From the IMG/VR virus record IMGVR_UViG_3300021138_000014, positions 18,375-82,374 of that record: a DNA stretch of 64,000 nt; one strand, 5' to 3'. Positions 23,928 to 32,529 of this stretch are shown here, in pieces. How positions within the stretch are numbered: position 1 is the first letter of the stretch; each line of letters starts with the position of its first letter. The translations under genes and the position numbers were made by a program. This stretch comes from a virus. Under the pieces are notes generated by a model that was not told the DNA's origin, searched no databases, and was given only the letters and a program-made list of their open reading frames with translations.

Positions 23928-25412
23928 TTACGAGTTGATTCCGCCAGTAGAGACGATATTTAAGGTTCCAGTTTGTGGAATTTCATTTACAGCAAAACTT
24001 AGGTCGCCAACACCACTTTGCAGGGAGGCGTCCGCGCGTACAAGTAGCCCAATATTTGAAGAATACACACCGTCTACTGCTGATAAGACCGCATAAATAT
24101 CATGAACTGTGATCTTGTCATTAAACGTCACATTATCAAAAGCAAGAAGGCTTTGAAGCGCTGCCGTAACACTAGTAACAATAGATGAGTTTCTGTATTG
24201 TGGGAGCGCCTGTACGATTACAGTAATATTTACGCCAACAAACGTAGGTGGCTGTAAAGTAATAGACACATTTGGAGGAGTTTTTCCTGTAAAGAATGTA
24301 TTTAATTTAGTTCCTAGGTTTGTAAACGCGGTACTCACGTTTCCATAAGCGTCTAAACCAGTGTCACCATTTGGCGCAATAAAAAGGTTGATACTTGAAT
24401 AAACCGATCCCGAGGCACTAGCCTTTGCAACACCTGATACCTGAACAGCAAGAGCTGCATAATCGTTGAGTGTCACAGCCCGGTTAACTGCGCTTGTTGC
24501 AAGGGGAGCGTTAACTCGAATAGAGTCTGTGGACTCGGCATCTGCGCCACCTGTTGCCGCTGCTGGGTTAGTTACTGTCACACCAGAAATTGGTGAAATA
24601 AAGTTTGTAATTGTTGCAGCATTTACGTTACCAAAAGAACCACCGCCATAACGGTAGGTAACAAGGATACTTGAGTTTGCTGGAGGGACTCTACCGCTTA
24701 CGCCATCACCAAATACAACGCTTGTTACACCATTAGCATCTACTGTAGTTGTAAACGCGGGGTCTGTTCCCGCCGATTCAAGGAGGTATTGAACGTAGTT
24801 ATACTGCGTCCCACTAACATTTACGTTAATACTTCCTTCAATAACTGGTTGATTCAGTAAAGAGTACGTTTGATCAGCGGTTCCGTCAGATGGCCCGATA
24901 GATTCGTTGTATGCAGTTTGACCCTGCACCGCGGTAACTGAGGCTGATCCAGAAACAATGGTCACACCATCGCCAGCATATGTCGCTGCTGGAATAACCA
25001 CATCAGAAGAGGTCTCAAAAACTACTTCCGTGTTAGAACCATTAACAATTGCTGTACTAGATATTTGAGTTCCCAACGGGATATCAACGGCAGAAAAGGT
25101 ACTATTTGTAAAATACAAAGTGGTAGACGCTGGGTTCGTATTTGTTGGCGTATACCCAAGCATTTTGGCAATGGCAAGTACGCTAGTTCTTTGGCTTGCC
25201 GTGCTAATAAACGCCTCGTTTGCTGCACGGTCAATATAAAAGTTTAATACGTCGCCCATATGAGCAAAAACCTCAAGGATGGCAATAGCCAAATCTGCTG
25301 GGTCTCTGGTTGTTAGATTTGGGGCAAAGATAGGGATCAACGCGTAGAGATCATCGCGAATTGCTGGGTAATCGCGCGAGGTAAAGTCTACTTGCGGGAT
25401 GTAATTAGCCAT
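23928..25412 (-). CDS. Baseplate wedge protein J (gp47/gpJ-like)
   Basis: 494 residues. The N-terminal pattern DFTSRDYPAIRDDLYALIP then DPADLAIAILEVFAHMGDVL and LGYTPTN is the hallmark of the baseplate J family (T4 gp6/gp47, P2 gpJ). It forms the baseplate ring that opens at infection. A central beta-rich region follows. Its start overlaps the gp25-like gene stop by 1 base, in the order gp25 - J, normal for contractile tails. Confidence 0.88.
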   Translation of the reverse strand: MANYIPQVDFTSRDYPAIRDDLYALIPIFAPNLTTRDPADLAIAILEVFAHMGDVLNFYIDRAANEAFISTASQRTSVLAIAKMLGYTPTNTNPASTTLYFTNSTFSAVDIPLGTQISSTAIVNGSNTEVVFETSSDVVIPAATYAGDGVTIVSGSASVTAVQGQTAYNESIGPSDGTADQTYSLLNQPVIEGSINVNVSGTQYNYVQYLLESAGTDPAFTTTVDANGVTSVVFGDGVSGRVPPANSSILVTYRYGGGSFGNVNAATITNFISPISGVTVTNPAAATGGADAESTDSIRVNAPLATSAVNRAVTLNDYAALAVQVSGVAKASASGSVYSSINLFIAPNGDTGLDAYGNVSTAFTNLGTKLNTFFTGKTPPNVSITLQPPTFVGVNITVIVQALPQYRNSSIVTSVTAALQSLLAFDNVTFNDKITVHDIYAVLSAVDGVYSSNIGLLVRADASLQSGVGDLSFAVNEIPQTGTLNIVSTGGINS

Positions 25413-25819
25413 TACTGGATCTCCTGAATCAGCGTGCCAGATCGAGTAAACGATCCAACTTTAAGCGTTACTTGGTCATTTACTTTTGTTGGAAGTTTAT
25501 AGTCTACCGTTATTATAAGAACCATATCGTCTGTATTCACAGTATCCATTTTTGTATCTACATGGATCAAAGTAAGGTCAGTTAAAAATGTAGCGAAAGC
25601 TGCGGTCACCGCTTCGGTTGCCCTGATTAAGGCATCGCTCTCGTTATCAAATACAAGATTTGGAATCTCTGTCCCAAACGTTGGGCGCTGGACGCGTGTT
25701 CCTACAGGAGTCATTAAGGTAGCAATGACTCGATCCATAACTTGCTTTCGTTCATTGTCAGTGACGTTTGTTCCGCCACCAGAGTTAACTGCAAACGGTA
25801 AAGAGAATGCAACACCCAT
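25412..25819 (-). CDS. Baseplate wedge protein gp25/gpW
   Basis: 135 residues with the GPW/gp25 fold signature: a helix with RKQVMDRVIATLMTPVGTR, then RPTFGTEIPNLVF, and conserved TEAVTAAFATFL. This protein triggers sheath contraction in contractile injection systems. It stands next to gpJ and the OB-fold spike protein, a hallmark order. Confidence 0.88.
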   Translation of the reverse strand: MGVAFSLPFAVNSGGGTNVTDNERKQVMDRVIATLMTPVGTRVQRPTFGTEIPNLVFDNESDALIRATEAVTAAFATFLTDLTLIHVDTKMDTVNTDDMVLIITVDYKLPTKVNDQVTLKVGSFTRSGTLIQEIQ

Positions 25820-26316
25820 TAGAAAACCCCTAACCAGACGGGATGATTTGGATCTCCGCCTTCAAACATAACCCAAACTCCTTGTTTGAGATCCGGAACA
25901 GTTCTATGTGGTGTGTGCTCGTATGTATTAGCCGCATCGTTGTACGCTTGCCCTGACGCAGAGTTCCATTTTTTAGACGGGGTTGCCGTAGTTTGATGTG
26001 GATGCTTAAGAGTTCCTGCCCCAGCTTTTGCAACTACCGTTAATGCGGGAATTGAATGCGTATGAGACGGGCTTCCACCAGAGCCTGTATTAGAAACTGA
26101 TGTTGTAAGCAACGCCGCTACGTCAGAGGCTAAGTGTGCTACATGGTCAGGGTGATTAGAGTTGTTAGTTACTGGAAGACATGGGTAAGCCCAATCAGTA
26201 ACGGCCTGTCCCAAAACTTGAGGTACTTGTAACTTAATTCTATTTTTAAGTAAAGGATCATTATTTTCTTGACAAATCCCGCGGTAGATACCATAAAAAA
26301 GTTTAGATGTATCCAT
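25819..26316 (-). CDS. Baseplate spike/OB-fold protein (gp5/gpV-like)
   Basis: 165 residues. The first 50 residues form an OB-type beta barrel (GIYRGICQENNDPLLKNRIK then VPQVLGQAVTDWAYPCLPV), as in VgrG, gp5 and gpV spike proteins. The end, PDLKQGVWVMFEGGDPNHP and WLGVF, is the typical terminal strand. The middle has His-rich PSHTHSIPA and LKHPHQTT stretches. It likely forms the puncturing hub tip. Overlaps the hub gene by 14 bases. Confidence 0.82.
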   Translation of the reverse strand: MDTSKLFYGIYRGICQENNDPLLKNRIKLQVPQVLGQAVTDWAYPCLPVTNNSNHPDHVAHLASDVAALLTTSVSNTGSGGSPSHTHSIPALTVVAKAGAGTLKHPHQTTATPSKKWNSASGQAYNDAANTYEHTPHRTVPDLKQGVWVMFEGGDPNHPVWLGVF

Positions 26317-27640
26317 TGGCTTTTAGTCTCCTAACTACCGACGCGGGCCTAGAATTTACAACCGTTGTAGTGTTTAAACTTCCAGACGGATTAGTCCATT
26401 TGCTTGCCACTACAGCCTGACTTGCATTAACAGCAGACCCAGCGTTTCTATTCATAACTTTACCAAAACCAACTGAAGAATTTTTAGAGGGGCTAGGAAT
26501 TCCTTGCTTAAGCTGGTTAACTGGTTTAATAGAAGTTTGACGAACCCCAGGAACAATGTTCCTAGCAACCATATTTGTAAAAACGCCACCTTGGTTTGCG
26601 GTTTTTCCTAATGAATCTGATCCCAGTTGCAAAATAGTTGTGTATTGCTGAACGTTGTAGGCTGTAGAAATAAGTTTGTGTTGAACGCCTAGGACAACCC
26701 AATAGCCCGAGTAATCTTTTCCAACACCATCCATGTAGACAGGTTGATCGGGAGAAAGGTTTGGGGTTCCAATAACTTCGGCTTCTGCACGGTAGGCAAA
26801 CCTAGTTCTTTCATCTACAGCCTCAGCCTCAGACTTTGCCATAGCAATATCAGACGCGACGGTGTTATGAGCAAAAGCATCAAAAAATTCTGGTTGAAAC
26901 CGGGGACGAAGCGGTGTCTTTCTAGCTTGGTTGGTTACTTGAATAACCTTTGCTGTGTTTCTATCTACACCGCTTACAGCAGTCGCTGCTTTCATTTCCC
27001 CCGCTTGATCTAGGGATTCACCAGCAATAAGTTTAAAAGAGTAAAGGGTAGATCCTGCAGGGTTAGACTGAGAGCGCATATTAAACGTTGGGGCTGTTAT
27101 TTTATTTTGATTAAACTGTGTAGTTACAGGTTGAAAATGAATAGTTGTATTTTCTACACGGAGTGAATAGCCCGTATGATGAGCCAACTTTTTTAAAAAG
27201 TCCCATGCACTAACTCCAGCGTGAGCAATCTGAGGGAACACCCGAGGATGAGGTACTGTGTTCCAAGCAAAGTTAAAATCCTTAGCAATGCTCTGTACAA
27301 TTTGATCCGCGGTACCATTTTTGTAAACTTTTTGTGAAGGCTGTTTTAACGCATAAGAAGCACTAATAAAAAATACATCGGTGTAGTTTAAACCCGGTGC
27401 AAAGTTGTGCTCTATATGGTGAACATAACCTACAAATTCCTTAGAAGATGTACGGTCTTTAAAAACTAATTTCATAGGTGAGCCCGGTCGAATGCTGTCA
27501 TAGGCGGTGTTCCAGTCACGAAAACGAACACGCGCATAGTCATGCTTAAAGCGCTCTTGAAAAAGATCAACTTCGGCTACACGGGAGGCTGGCATATCCG
27601 AAGAAGGAAAGTTAACGGTAAAATAATTAGCTGCTGACAC
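26303..27640 (-). CDS. Baseplate hub protein (gpD/gp27-like)
   Basis: 445 residues resembling late control protein D: N-terminal barrel (FTVNFPSSDM then ARVRFRDWNT) and FVGYVHHIEHNFAPG, with the SAWDFLKKLAHHTGYSLR segment that is highly characteristic of gpD/VgrG hub proteins. It forms the trimeric base on which the spike sits. Located between the gp53/LysM-like gene and the spike gene. Confidence 0.83.
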   Translation of the reverse strand: MSAANYFTVNFPSSDMPASRVAEVDLFQERFKHDYARVRFRDWNTAYDSIRPGSPMKLVFKDRTSSKEFVGYVHHIEHNFAPGLNYTDVFFISASYALKQPSQKVYKNGTADQIVQSIAKDFNFAWNTVPHPRVFPQIAHAGVSAWDFLKKLAHHTGYSLRVENTTIHFQPVTTQFNQNKITAPTFNMRSQSNPAGSTLYSFKLIAGESLDQAGEMKAATAVSGVDRNTAKVIQVTNQARKTPLRPRFQPEFFDAFAHNTVASDIAMAKSEAEAVDERTRFAYRAEAEVIGTPNLSPDQPVYMDGVGKDYSGYWVVLGVQHKLISTAYNVQQYTTILQLGSDSLGKTANQGGVFTNMVARNIVPGVRQTSIKPVNQLKQGIPSPSKNSSVGFGKVMNRNAGSAVNASQAVVASKWTNPSGSLNTTTVVNSRPASVVRRLKANGYI

Positions 27641-27914
27641 TTGGAATCCTCAGTACCGTTCCAGCAGGTATGTTGCTTGGGTCTTTTACCTCAGGGTTTG
27701 CTTCCATGATGTACCACCAAAGGTCCGGTCGATGGTAAAACTGGTGGGATACAAGATCAATTCGATCTCCAAAAACCCATGTATATTCTCGATATGAAAT
27801 CTTTCCAATTGGTTGAAACTCATAGAAAACAACTGGGTTCTCGTTTCCGCCTTCAGTAACAGAAAAGAAGTCTACTGTGGAGTACTCATATCTAGATCCT
27901 TGATAAATAGTCAT
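27627..27914 (-). CDS. LysM-like baseplate protein (gpX/gp53-like)
   Basis: 95 residues. The end, DRIDLVSHQFYHRPDLWWYI then MEANPEVKDPSNIPAGTVLR, is the LysM-like fold of gpX/gp53 baseplate proteins, which help join the tube to the baseplate. It overlaps the hub gene by 14 bases. Confidence 0.8.
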   Translation of the reverse strand: MTIYQGSRYEYSTVDFFSVTEGGNENPVVFYEFQPIGKISYREYTWVFGDRIDLVSHQFYHRPDLWWYIMEANPEVKDPSNIPAGTVLRIPSVSS

Positions 27915-27923
27915 CGTAACTCC

Positions 27924-28976
27924 TTATTTTGTTGGAATAACGTTAGAGGTATTTCCGTTAGCAACGGAAGCAGAAGCCATAATATTGATACCAAGATCAA
28001 TGTCAGTTCTAATAGGCGTCATGTCTTGACTAAACGCAGAGTGATTTACGGCTAGAGAGTTAATGTAACCAACATAACTTGCTGGCCCTAGGTCAAAACG
28101 AATTAAGGTTGCAGGTAGATATCCAATATCTGACGTTTCAACTCCAGCAACGTTAAACCACCCACCACCATTAACTACACGGTATAGGTACTCGATGTCA
28201 GCCATGGTTCCACGTTTCATCAAGTCTAACAACTGATTTTGAACGTCTTCAGCGCTAGCCTGAAAGCCCCCATTGTAATAGGAAGCCATTTTTGAAAGTT
28301 CTTGTTTTGCTGTACCTGTTAAATTTCCAGTTGAATAATCGGCTGTGTACAAAGACCGCATGCAAGCAAAATCGTTTGTTCGATCAAGGCGAAGGCTTAA
28401 AGATACTGATTGATTTGCTGGGTATGCTCCAACAGCACCTGCCCATTGATCCATGGGGGTAGGAGTTACCGAAGTATTTAGGCTAACACTGTTAGACCAT
28501 GTCTCTGGGTTCCATAAAAACTGAAAGCCATACTTTCTGTCATTAAGTTGCTCAGAGGCACTGGCACCATGAGAAGTCACATATGGGTCACTTTCACTGT
28601 ACCACCACCAGATTCGACCACGTCGATACTTATCGTCGTTTCCTCCCGGCTTAGCAGTTGGGTTAGAGACTCCCGGGGTATTACTTCCAGAGTTATCCTC
28701 AGCAAAGTTATTTATATAAGCGGGTGTGACAGGAAGACTCCACTGATGGGGCGGAAGGTTCCACTTATAGTTAACATCTGGGGCAGACGGAGGAGTCACC
28801 TTACCAGTTCCCGCATTTGCAACCACGCTCTTTGAGGTTACAGCTGCAGCCGCTTTTAACGACGCTTGCTTTTTTGCAGCCAAGGATAGCGCAGAAGAGT
28901 TTGATGCAACTTTTGTTTTTTTAAGGTTTGCAGCTCCCGCTGTTGAACTTGTTGTTAAAGTAATTTTGCTAACCAT
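27924..28976 (-). CDS. Contractile injection system tube/baseplate initiator-like protein
   Basis: 350 residues. A disordered Ala/Lys/Ser-rich N-terminus leads to KYGFQFLWNPETWSNSVSLN, the FQFNPE-type motif of the CIS-tube/Afp7-like family that starts tube assembly on the baseplate. A beta-rich C-terminal domain follows. The gene lies between the tape measure and baseplate genes as expected. The start codon ATG immediately follows the tape-measure stop (1-base overlap). Confidence 0.68.
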   Translation of the reverse strand: MVSKITLTTSSTAGAANLKKTKVASNSSALSLAAKKQASLKAAAAVTSKSVVANAGTGKVTPPSAPDVNYKWNLPPHQWSLPVTPAYINNFAEDNSGSNTPGVSNPTAKPGGNDDKYRRGRIWWWYSESDPYVTSHGASASEQLNDRKYGFQFLWNPETWSNSVSLNTSVTPTPMDQWAGAVGAYPANQSVSLSLRLDRTNDFACMRSLYTADYSTGNLTGTAKQELSKMASYYNGGFQASAEDVQNQLLDLMKRGTMADIEYLYRVVNGGGWFNVAGVETSDIGYLPATLIRFDLGPASYVGYINSLAVNHSAFSQDMTPIRTDIDLGINIMASASVANGNTSNVIPTK

Positions 28977-30907
28977 TAATTACCCATTGCCTTTGCTCTA
29001 ATGTTGTCTGCATCAAGAATTGTTTTAATATCCGCAGCAAGTTGCTTAGGATCAACTTTCCCTGTTCCATTAATATTGATTGTTACACCACCATAGTTAT
29101 TAACAACACTTCCAGCCGTAGATTTTGTTGGGGCTGGTGTTGACTTTCCAGCATGTGGTGCTGGGGTAGTTGCGGCCGCGTGTGCTTGAGGCGTAGCCTT
29201 TTCAACGTGTGAAGCAACCGCTGGCGCAATATGTGCTGTGGCTGCAGGATGGTTTGCTGGCACAGGTACAACATGTGGAGGAGGAGGTGTTACCTTTGGA
29301 GTTGCTGGAGGGGTGATGTGTGGCTTTACTGGGTTTTTAGCCTCAGCAGCTTTTTTCTCAAGATCCTTTTTATGCTTCTTGTCTAACTGTTGTTTTGCAA
29401 ACCACGCTGCAGTACCAGCAGCAAGTGCGGTAGCAGCAACGGTTCCTCCACCAAACGTAACCGTATCAGCAACGGCTCCTACGGTCTCTTCACCAGCAAT
29501 AGCAACGCCTTCTTCAATTGCTGGAAGCGCTTCTTCCGTAGCGCTAACTCCCTCTTCACCATATTTGGCAACTTCTTTACCAATATTCTTGGCTTCTTTG
29601 CCAATTTGTTTGCCTTCTTTTTCAACAAGTTTTTCCGCGCTTTTTCCACGATCTTTAAACCAGTTAACAATTCCTTTACCCGCTTTAAAGATTCCCCCGG
29701 CACCGAGCGCTAATGCAGCGCCACCAGCAGCAATAAGTCCGCCACCACCGTTGGCTCCCATGGTATCCATAAAGCCCTTGCCTTCAAGAAGCATCTTTAC
29801 AAGAGGATTTTTAGAAAGTTTTTCAAAGGCATTATTGATATCAGAAATAGCAGTATTTGCTTTACGATATCCAGACAAAATATCTGATCCAGCGCCACCA
29901 GAACCGGATCCATATTTAGAAGCTTCTCGAGCAGCGCCAGATTCAAGATTAGCGTTGTTAATACCAGATTTCATAGCGCCAGCCTTAGTTAGTGGCGCAC
30001 CCATAGCCTTGGCACGTAACATGTTAACAATGGCTGTTCTGGTGTTAGCGTCTGTTCCGCTAAAATAAGTATTAAGGATAGAGTCAAGTGCTCCACCCGG
30101 TTGAAGAGACTCATCTAAATCAAACGGGGTGATTGCTCCAGCAGATCTTTTATTTGCCTCTAAGTACTTCCACAGATCATTAACAATGTCTGGGATTGGG
30201 CGCATCATGCCCTTTTTATCACGGATGTTAATTCCAATAATGCGCGCCATGTTAACGTTGGCGCCTTGATTCATTCCCGTTACAGTAGACGCCATCTGCC
30301 CACCAGACATGCCGGGGCTAAATAAAGATAATGCGTTATAACTTTTAGCAGCATTTCCATACGCCATACTTTGACCGTATGCTCCACCAGACATAGCAGC
30401 TTGAGCAGCGTCGTTCATGTTCATGTAGGTTCCTTGACCCATCATTTGCATGATTCGACTACGCGCACCACCGTAACCGCCACCCATAGCAGCGCCTACT
30501 TGACCAGTTAAAGTCTGGGCATCAAGTGTGTCATTGACGCTTGGGAGAACTCCCATAGCACCCATGGTAAGACCGCCAGCGATCTTTCCAATGCCGCCAA
30601 TAATTTTGGCAACCGCGCCCAATTTTCCAAGAATGTTGGAACTACCATTATTGGTATCACCCTCAGGAGTTTGAGTTCCCGTAGATTGTTGCAGGGAATT
30701 TTCAAGAAGGTTTCCACCATCTCCACCGCCACCGGGAAATGAACCCTTCATGTTCTTTGCTATTTGAGCAGAAAGATCACGAGTCTTTGTAAGTTCTGCG
30801 TTTAGTGTTTTAAAGGCAGAAGTGAGGTCGGCAACAAGCTCGGTCTTACGGCTAAATAAGCCGCCCGAGCCACCGATACCCATTGCTGAGCCAACGTCAC
30901 CAGCCAT
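28976..30907 (-). CDS. Tape measure protein
   Basis: 643 residues, gene order and composition typical: Gly/Ala/Met-rich with repeated GGGYGG-type parts, hydrophobic segments (GGGLIAAGGAALALGAGGIF and GGGTVAATALAAGTAAWFA) and a Lys/Glu-rich middle. A Pro/Ala/His-rich linker near residues 540-600 leads to a C-terminal NNYGGVTININGTGK strand. Tape measures set tail length; about 640 residues suggests a tail near 95 nm by the usual 1.5 A-per-residue rule, which is an estimate. It lies directly downstream of the chaperone pair. Confidence 0.85.
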   Translation of the reverse strand: MAGDVGSAMGIGGSGGLFSRKTELVADLTSAFKTLNAELTKTRDLSAQIAKNMKGSFPGGGGDGGNLLENSLQQSTGTQTPEGDTNNGSSNILGKLGAVAKIIGGIGKIAGGLTMGAMGVLPSVNDTLDAQTLTGQVGAAMGGGYGGARSRIMQMMGQGTYMNMNDAAQAAMSGGAYGQSMAYGNAAKSYNALSLFSPGMSGGQMASTVTGMNQGANVNMARIIGINIRDKKGMMRPIPDIVNDLWKYLEANKRSAGAITPFDLDESLQPGGALDSILNTYFSGTDANTRTAIVNMLRAKAMGAPLTKAGAMKSGINNANLESGAAREASKYGSGSGGAGSDILSGYRKANTAISDINNAFEKLSKNPLVKMLLEGKGFMDTMGANGGGGLIAAGGAALALGAGGIFKAGKGIVNWFKDRGKSAEKLVEKEGKQIGKEAKNIGKEVAKYGEEGVSATEEALPAIEEGVAIAGEETVGAVADTVTFGGGTVAATALAAGTAAWFAKQQLDKKHKKDLEKKAAEAKNPVKPHITPPATPKVTPPPPHVVPVPANHPAATAHIAPAVASHVEKATPQAHAAATTPAPHAGKSTPAPTKSTAGSVVNNYGGVTININGTGKVDPKQLAADIKTILDADNIRAKAMGN

Positions 30908-30913
30908 TTAAAA

Positions 30914-31057
30914 TCACCTACGTCCCGTTCGTTGAATCCAGTTTTTACGTTCTCTACTTGACAATGATCGGATATCCGTCAATGTCCATCCTGTATAGCT
31001 CCGTGTTAGTGCTTCAAATTGGTCCAATAGGTTTACGTAATCTGCTTCGCTATACGC
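30914..31057 (-). CDS. Frameshift extension of the tail assembly chaperone
   Basis: A 47-codon frame, +1 relative to the chaperone, opens just after the chaperone's Phe codon (slip site TTT C at 31061-31058) and ends in TGA at 30914. No ATG is available in it; only a distant TTG. Translated parts include DYVNLLDQFEALTRSYTGWT and DIRSLSSRERKNWIQ, resembling gp51-type baseplate-catalyst proteins (Tyr, Gly-Trp, then Trp). Shifting at UUU-C, with tRNA-Phe re-pairing on UUC, would give a longer chaperone. Tail chaperones just before the tape measure commonly use such frameshifts. Direct proof is lacking. Confidence 0.55.
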   Translation of the reverse strand, partial: AYSEADYVNLLDQFEALTRSYTGWTLTDIRSLSSRERKNWIQRTGRR

Positions 31058-31856
31058 GAAACATTGCGGCTAGGGTCAACGACAAAGTAATATCCTCGCC
31101 GCATGACTCACAGCCCTTTTTCACCTCCCCAAGTCGTGGACCTGGGTTGCGTTCTAAGATTTGATCTACGATCATTTCTCGATCTTTCCAGCCAAGCTTT
31201 AGCACAGTTGAAGCGCCCATCGAAGGGGTAGTTCCAACTGATGTAATACATCCCGCTAGTAAAATTGTATTAAGTTCCGCTGCAGTTTTCTCGGAATTCT
31301 CTAACAACTTACGTTGTGTGACTCCATTAGGAAGGCTAACGCGAACAGGTCCCCACTTTGAGGATTCATGAATCCAAGAACGATCTTCAATAGGATCTTT
31401 AAGTTCTTTAACTGGGATGTCCTTGCTGATATCCACTTCTACTGGTTGACGGATACTGCAATGTGGGCAAGTGACCTCAAACGTAATATCCTTACCAAAA
31501 GTAGCGCGTCGAATACCTAGGAGGATTGCATCACGGTCTCCCGCAAGCAACGTATCTAAGTCTTCCTTTGTAGTTGGTTCTTGACCAAGCGCGATAAGTC
31601 CTCGCTGAAGCATCACCGATAAGGCGCGTCCAGTAGTTCCTGCTCGTGCAATAGTCTCTTCGTCTGCACCGTTTAATTCTCGAACTTCTGCATACTTGAC
31701 TAAAGCACCCTCCCGGTTAATAAAACCACCGGGTAGGGCAACTTCAGTATCAGAAGGCGTTTCAGTTATTACGGATTGAACTACGATTTCTTCGGACTCT
31801 AAAGCCTTTACCGCTGCGTTAATAGCGGCGGCGCTTGAGTTTAATTCTTCTGCCAC
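31050..31856 (-). CDS. Tail assembly chaperone (T4 gp26-like), zero-frame product
   Basis: 268 residues. It has an acidic N-terminus, LPGGFINREGALVKYAEVRE and a helix containing ARAGTTGRALSVMLQRGL, as in T4 gp26-type baseplate/chaperone proteins. Two CxxC pairs (C130/C133 and C249/C252: CPHC, CESCG) suggest a zinc site. Lying between tube and tape measure genes, it should bind the tape measure and guide tube formation. Its 3' end shows an apparent +1 frameshift into the downstream frame. Confidence 0.72.
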   Translation of the reverse strand: MAEELNSSAAAINAAVKALESEEIVVQSVITETPSDTEVALPGGFINREGALVKYAEVRELNGADEETIARAGTTGRALSVMLQRGLIALGQEPTTKEDLDTLLAGDRDAILLGIRRATFGKDITFEVTCPHCSIRQPVEVDISKDIPVKELKDPIEDRSWIHESSKWGPVRVSLPNGVTQRKLLENSEKTAAELNTILLAGCITSVGTTPSMGASTVLKLGWKDREMIVDQILERNPGPRLGEVKKGCESCGEDITLSLTLAAMFRV

Positions 31857-31881
31857 GTTTTATGCTCCTTGTTTGTGTTGG

Positions 31882-32514
31882 TTACGCTAGTGCGATTGGC
31901 TTGTAATCTGAGGTTGTATAGAATACGGACAAGCCCTCGTGAACTAAGCCCATGGTTTCTACCATGATGCTATTGCCACCTGCGTCAAGATCTGAGTAGT
32001 TCAATGTTGAGATCCACGCGTTGTGTACGTAGAAGCCCATCATTGGCTTATTACCATCAGAAGATGTTGCTCCCGCGACTTCGGTATTTGCAGTAGATCC
32101 TGCTGCGTTTGGGTGATCCAAAACGTAGATCTTAAGGTCGCAACGGAAGTCCGTATTGGTTGTAGTATCCAAGTTTAGACCATCTCCTGCAGCCGCTGCG
32201 AAGAGGTACTTCATCCAGCGGATTGCTTGATCATTCTTGTAGACAACTCCACGACCCAAAGTAATTGGGTTAAAGGTTGTCATGCCAGGGATCTGATGGA
32301 TAGTGGTGTTGTAGCCACCTTCACGGTAAGCGATTGCCTGGGTGTTGATTCCCAAACCGCTAACGTTCACAAAGCCTCCGCTGAAGTCAGCGATCTTTGA
32401 ATCCGCTTTTCCGCCGCCGCTGGCATTGTTGAAGAACTCTACATAGAACCTAAACGAGCGTAGCGGATCTGTAGCTGCGGACGAGAAGCGATTAATTACG
32501 CTATCTGTTGCCAT
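31882..32514 (-). CDS. Tail tube protein
   Basis: 210 residues with the gp19/FII-type tube pattern: DPLRSFRFYVEFFN at the start, FVNVSGLGINTQAIAYREGG, IHQIPGMTTFNPITLGRG and NAWISTLNYSDLDAGG. Such proteins stack as hexamers to make the inner tube. It follows the sheath gene by 15 bases, and the pair identify a contractile tail. Confidence 0.9.
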   Translation of the reverse strand: MATDSVINRFSSAATDPLRSFRFYVEFFNNASGGGKADSKIADFSGGFVNVSGLGINTQAIAYREGGYNTTIHQIPGMTTFNPITLGRGVVYKNDQAIRWMKYLFAAAAGDGLNLDTTTNTDFRCDLKIYVLDHPNAAGSTANTEVAGATSSDGNKPMMGFYVHNAWISTLNYSDLDAGGNSIMVETMGLVHEGLSVFYTTSDYKPIALA

Positions 32515-32529
32515 TATTTATTTCCTTCC

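Noticed and set aside
29238-30068. Long plus-strand reading frame opposite the tape measure gene
   Set aside because: It mirrors the Ala/Gly/Pro-rich codons of the tape measure gene and has low-complexity Ala/Ser/Pro composition with no ribosome-binding site or domain.
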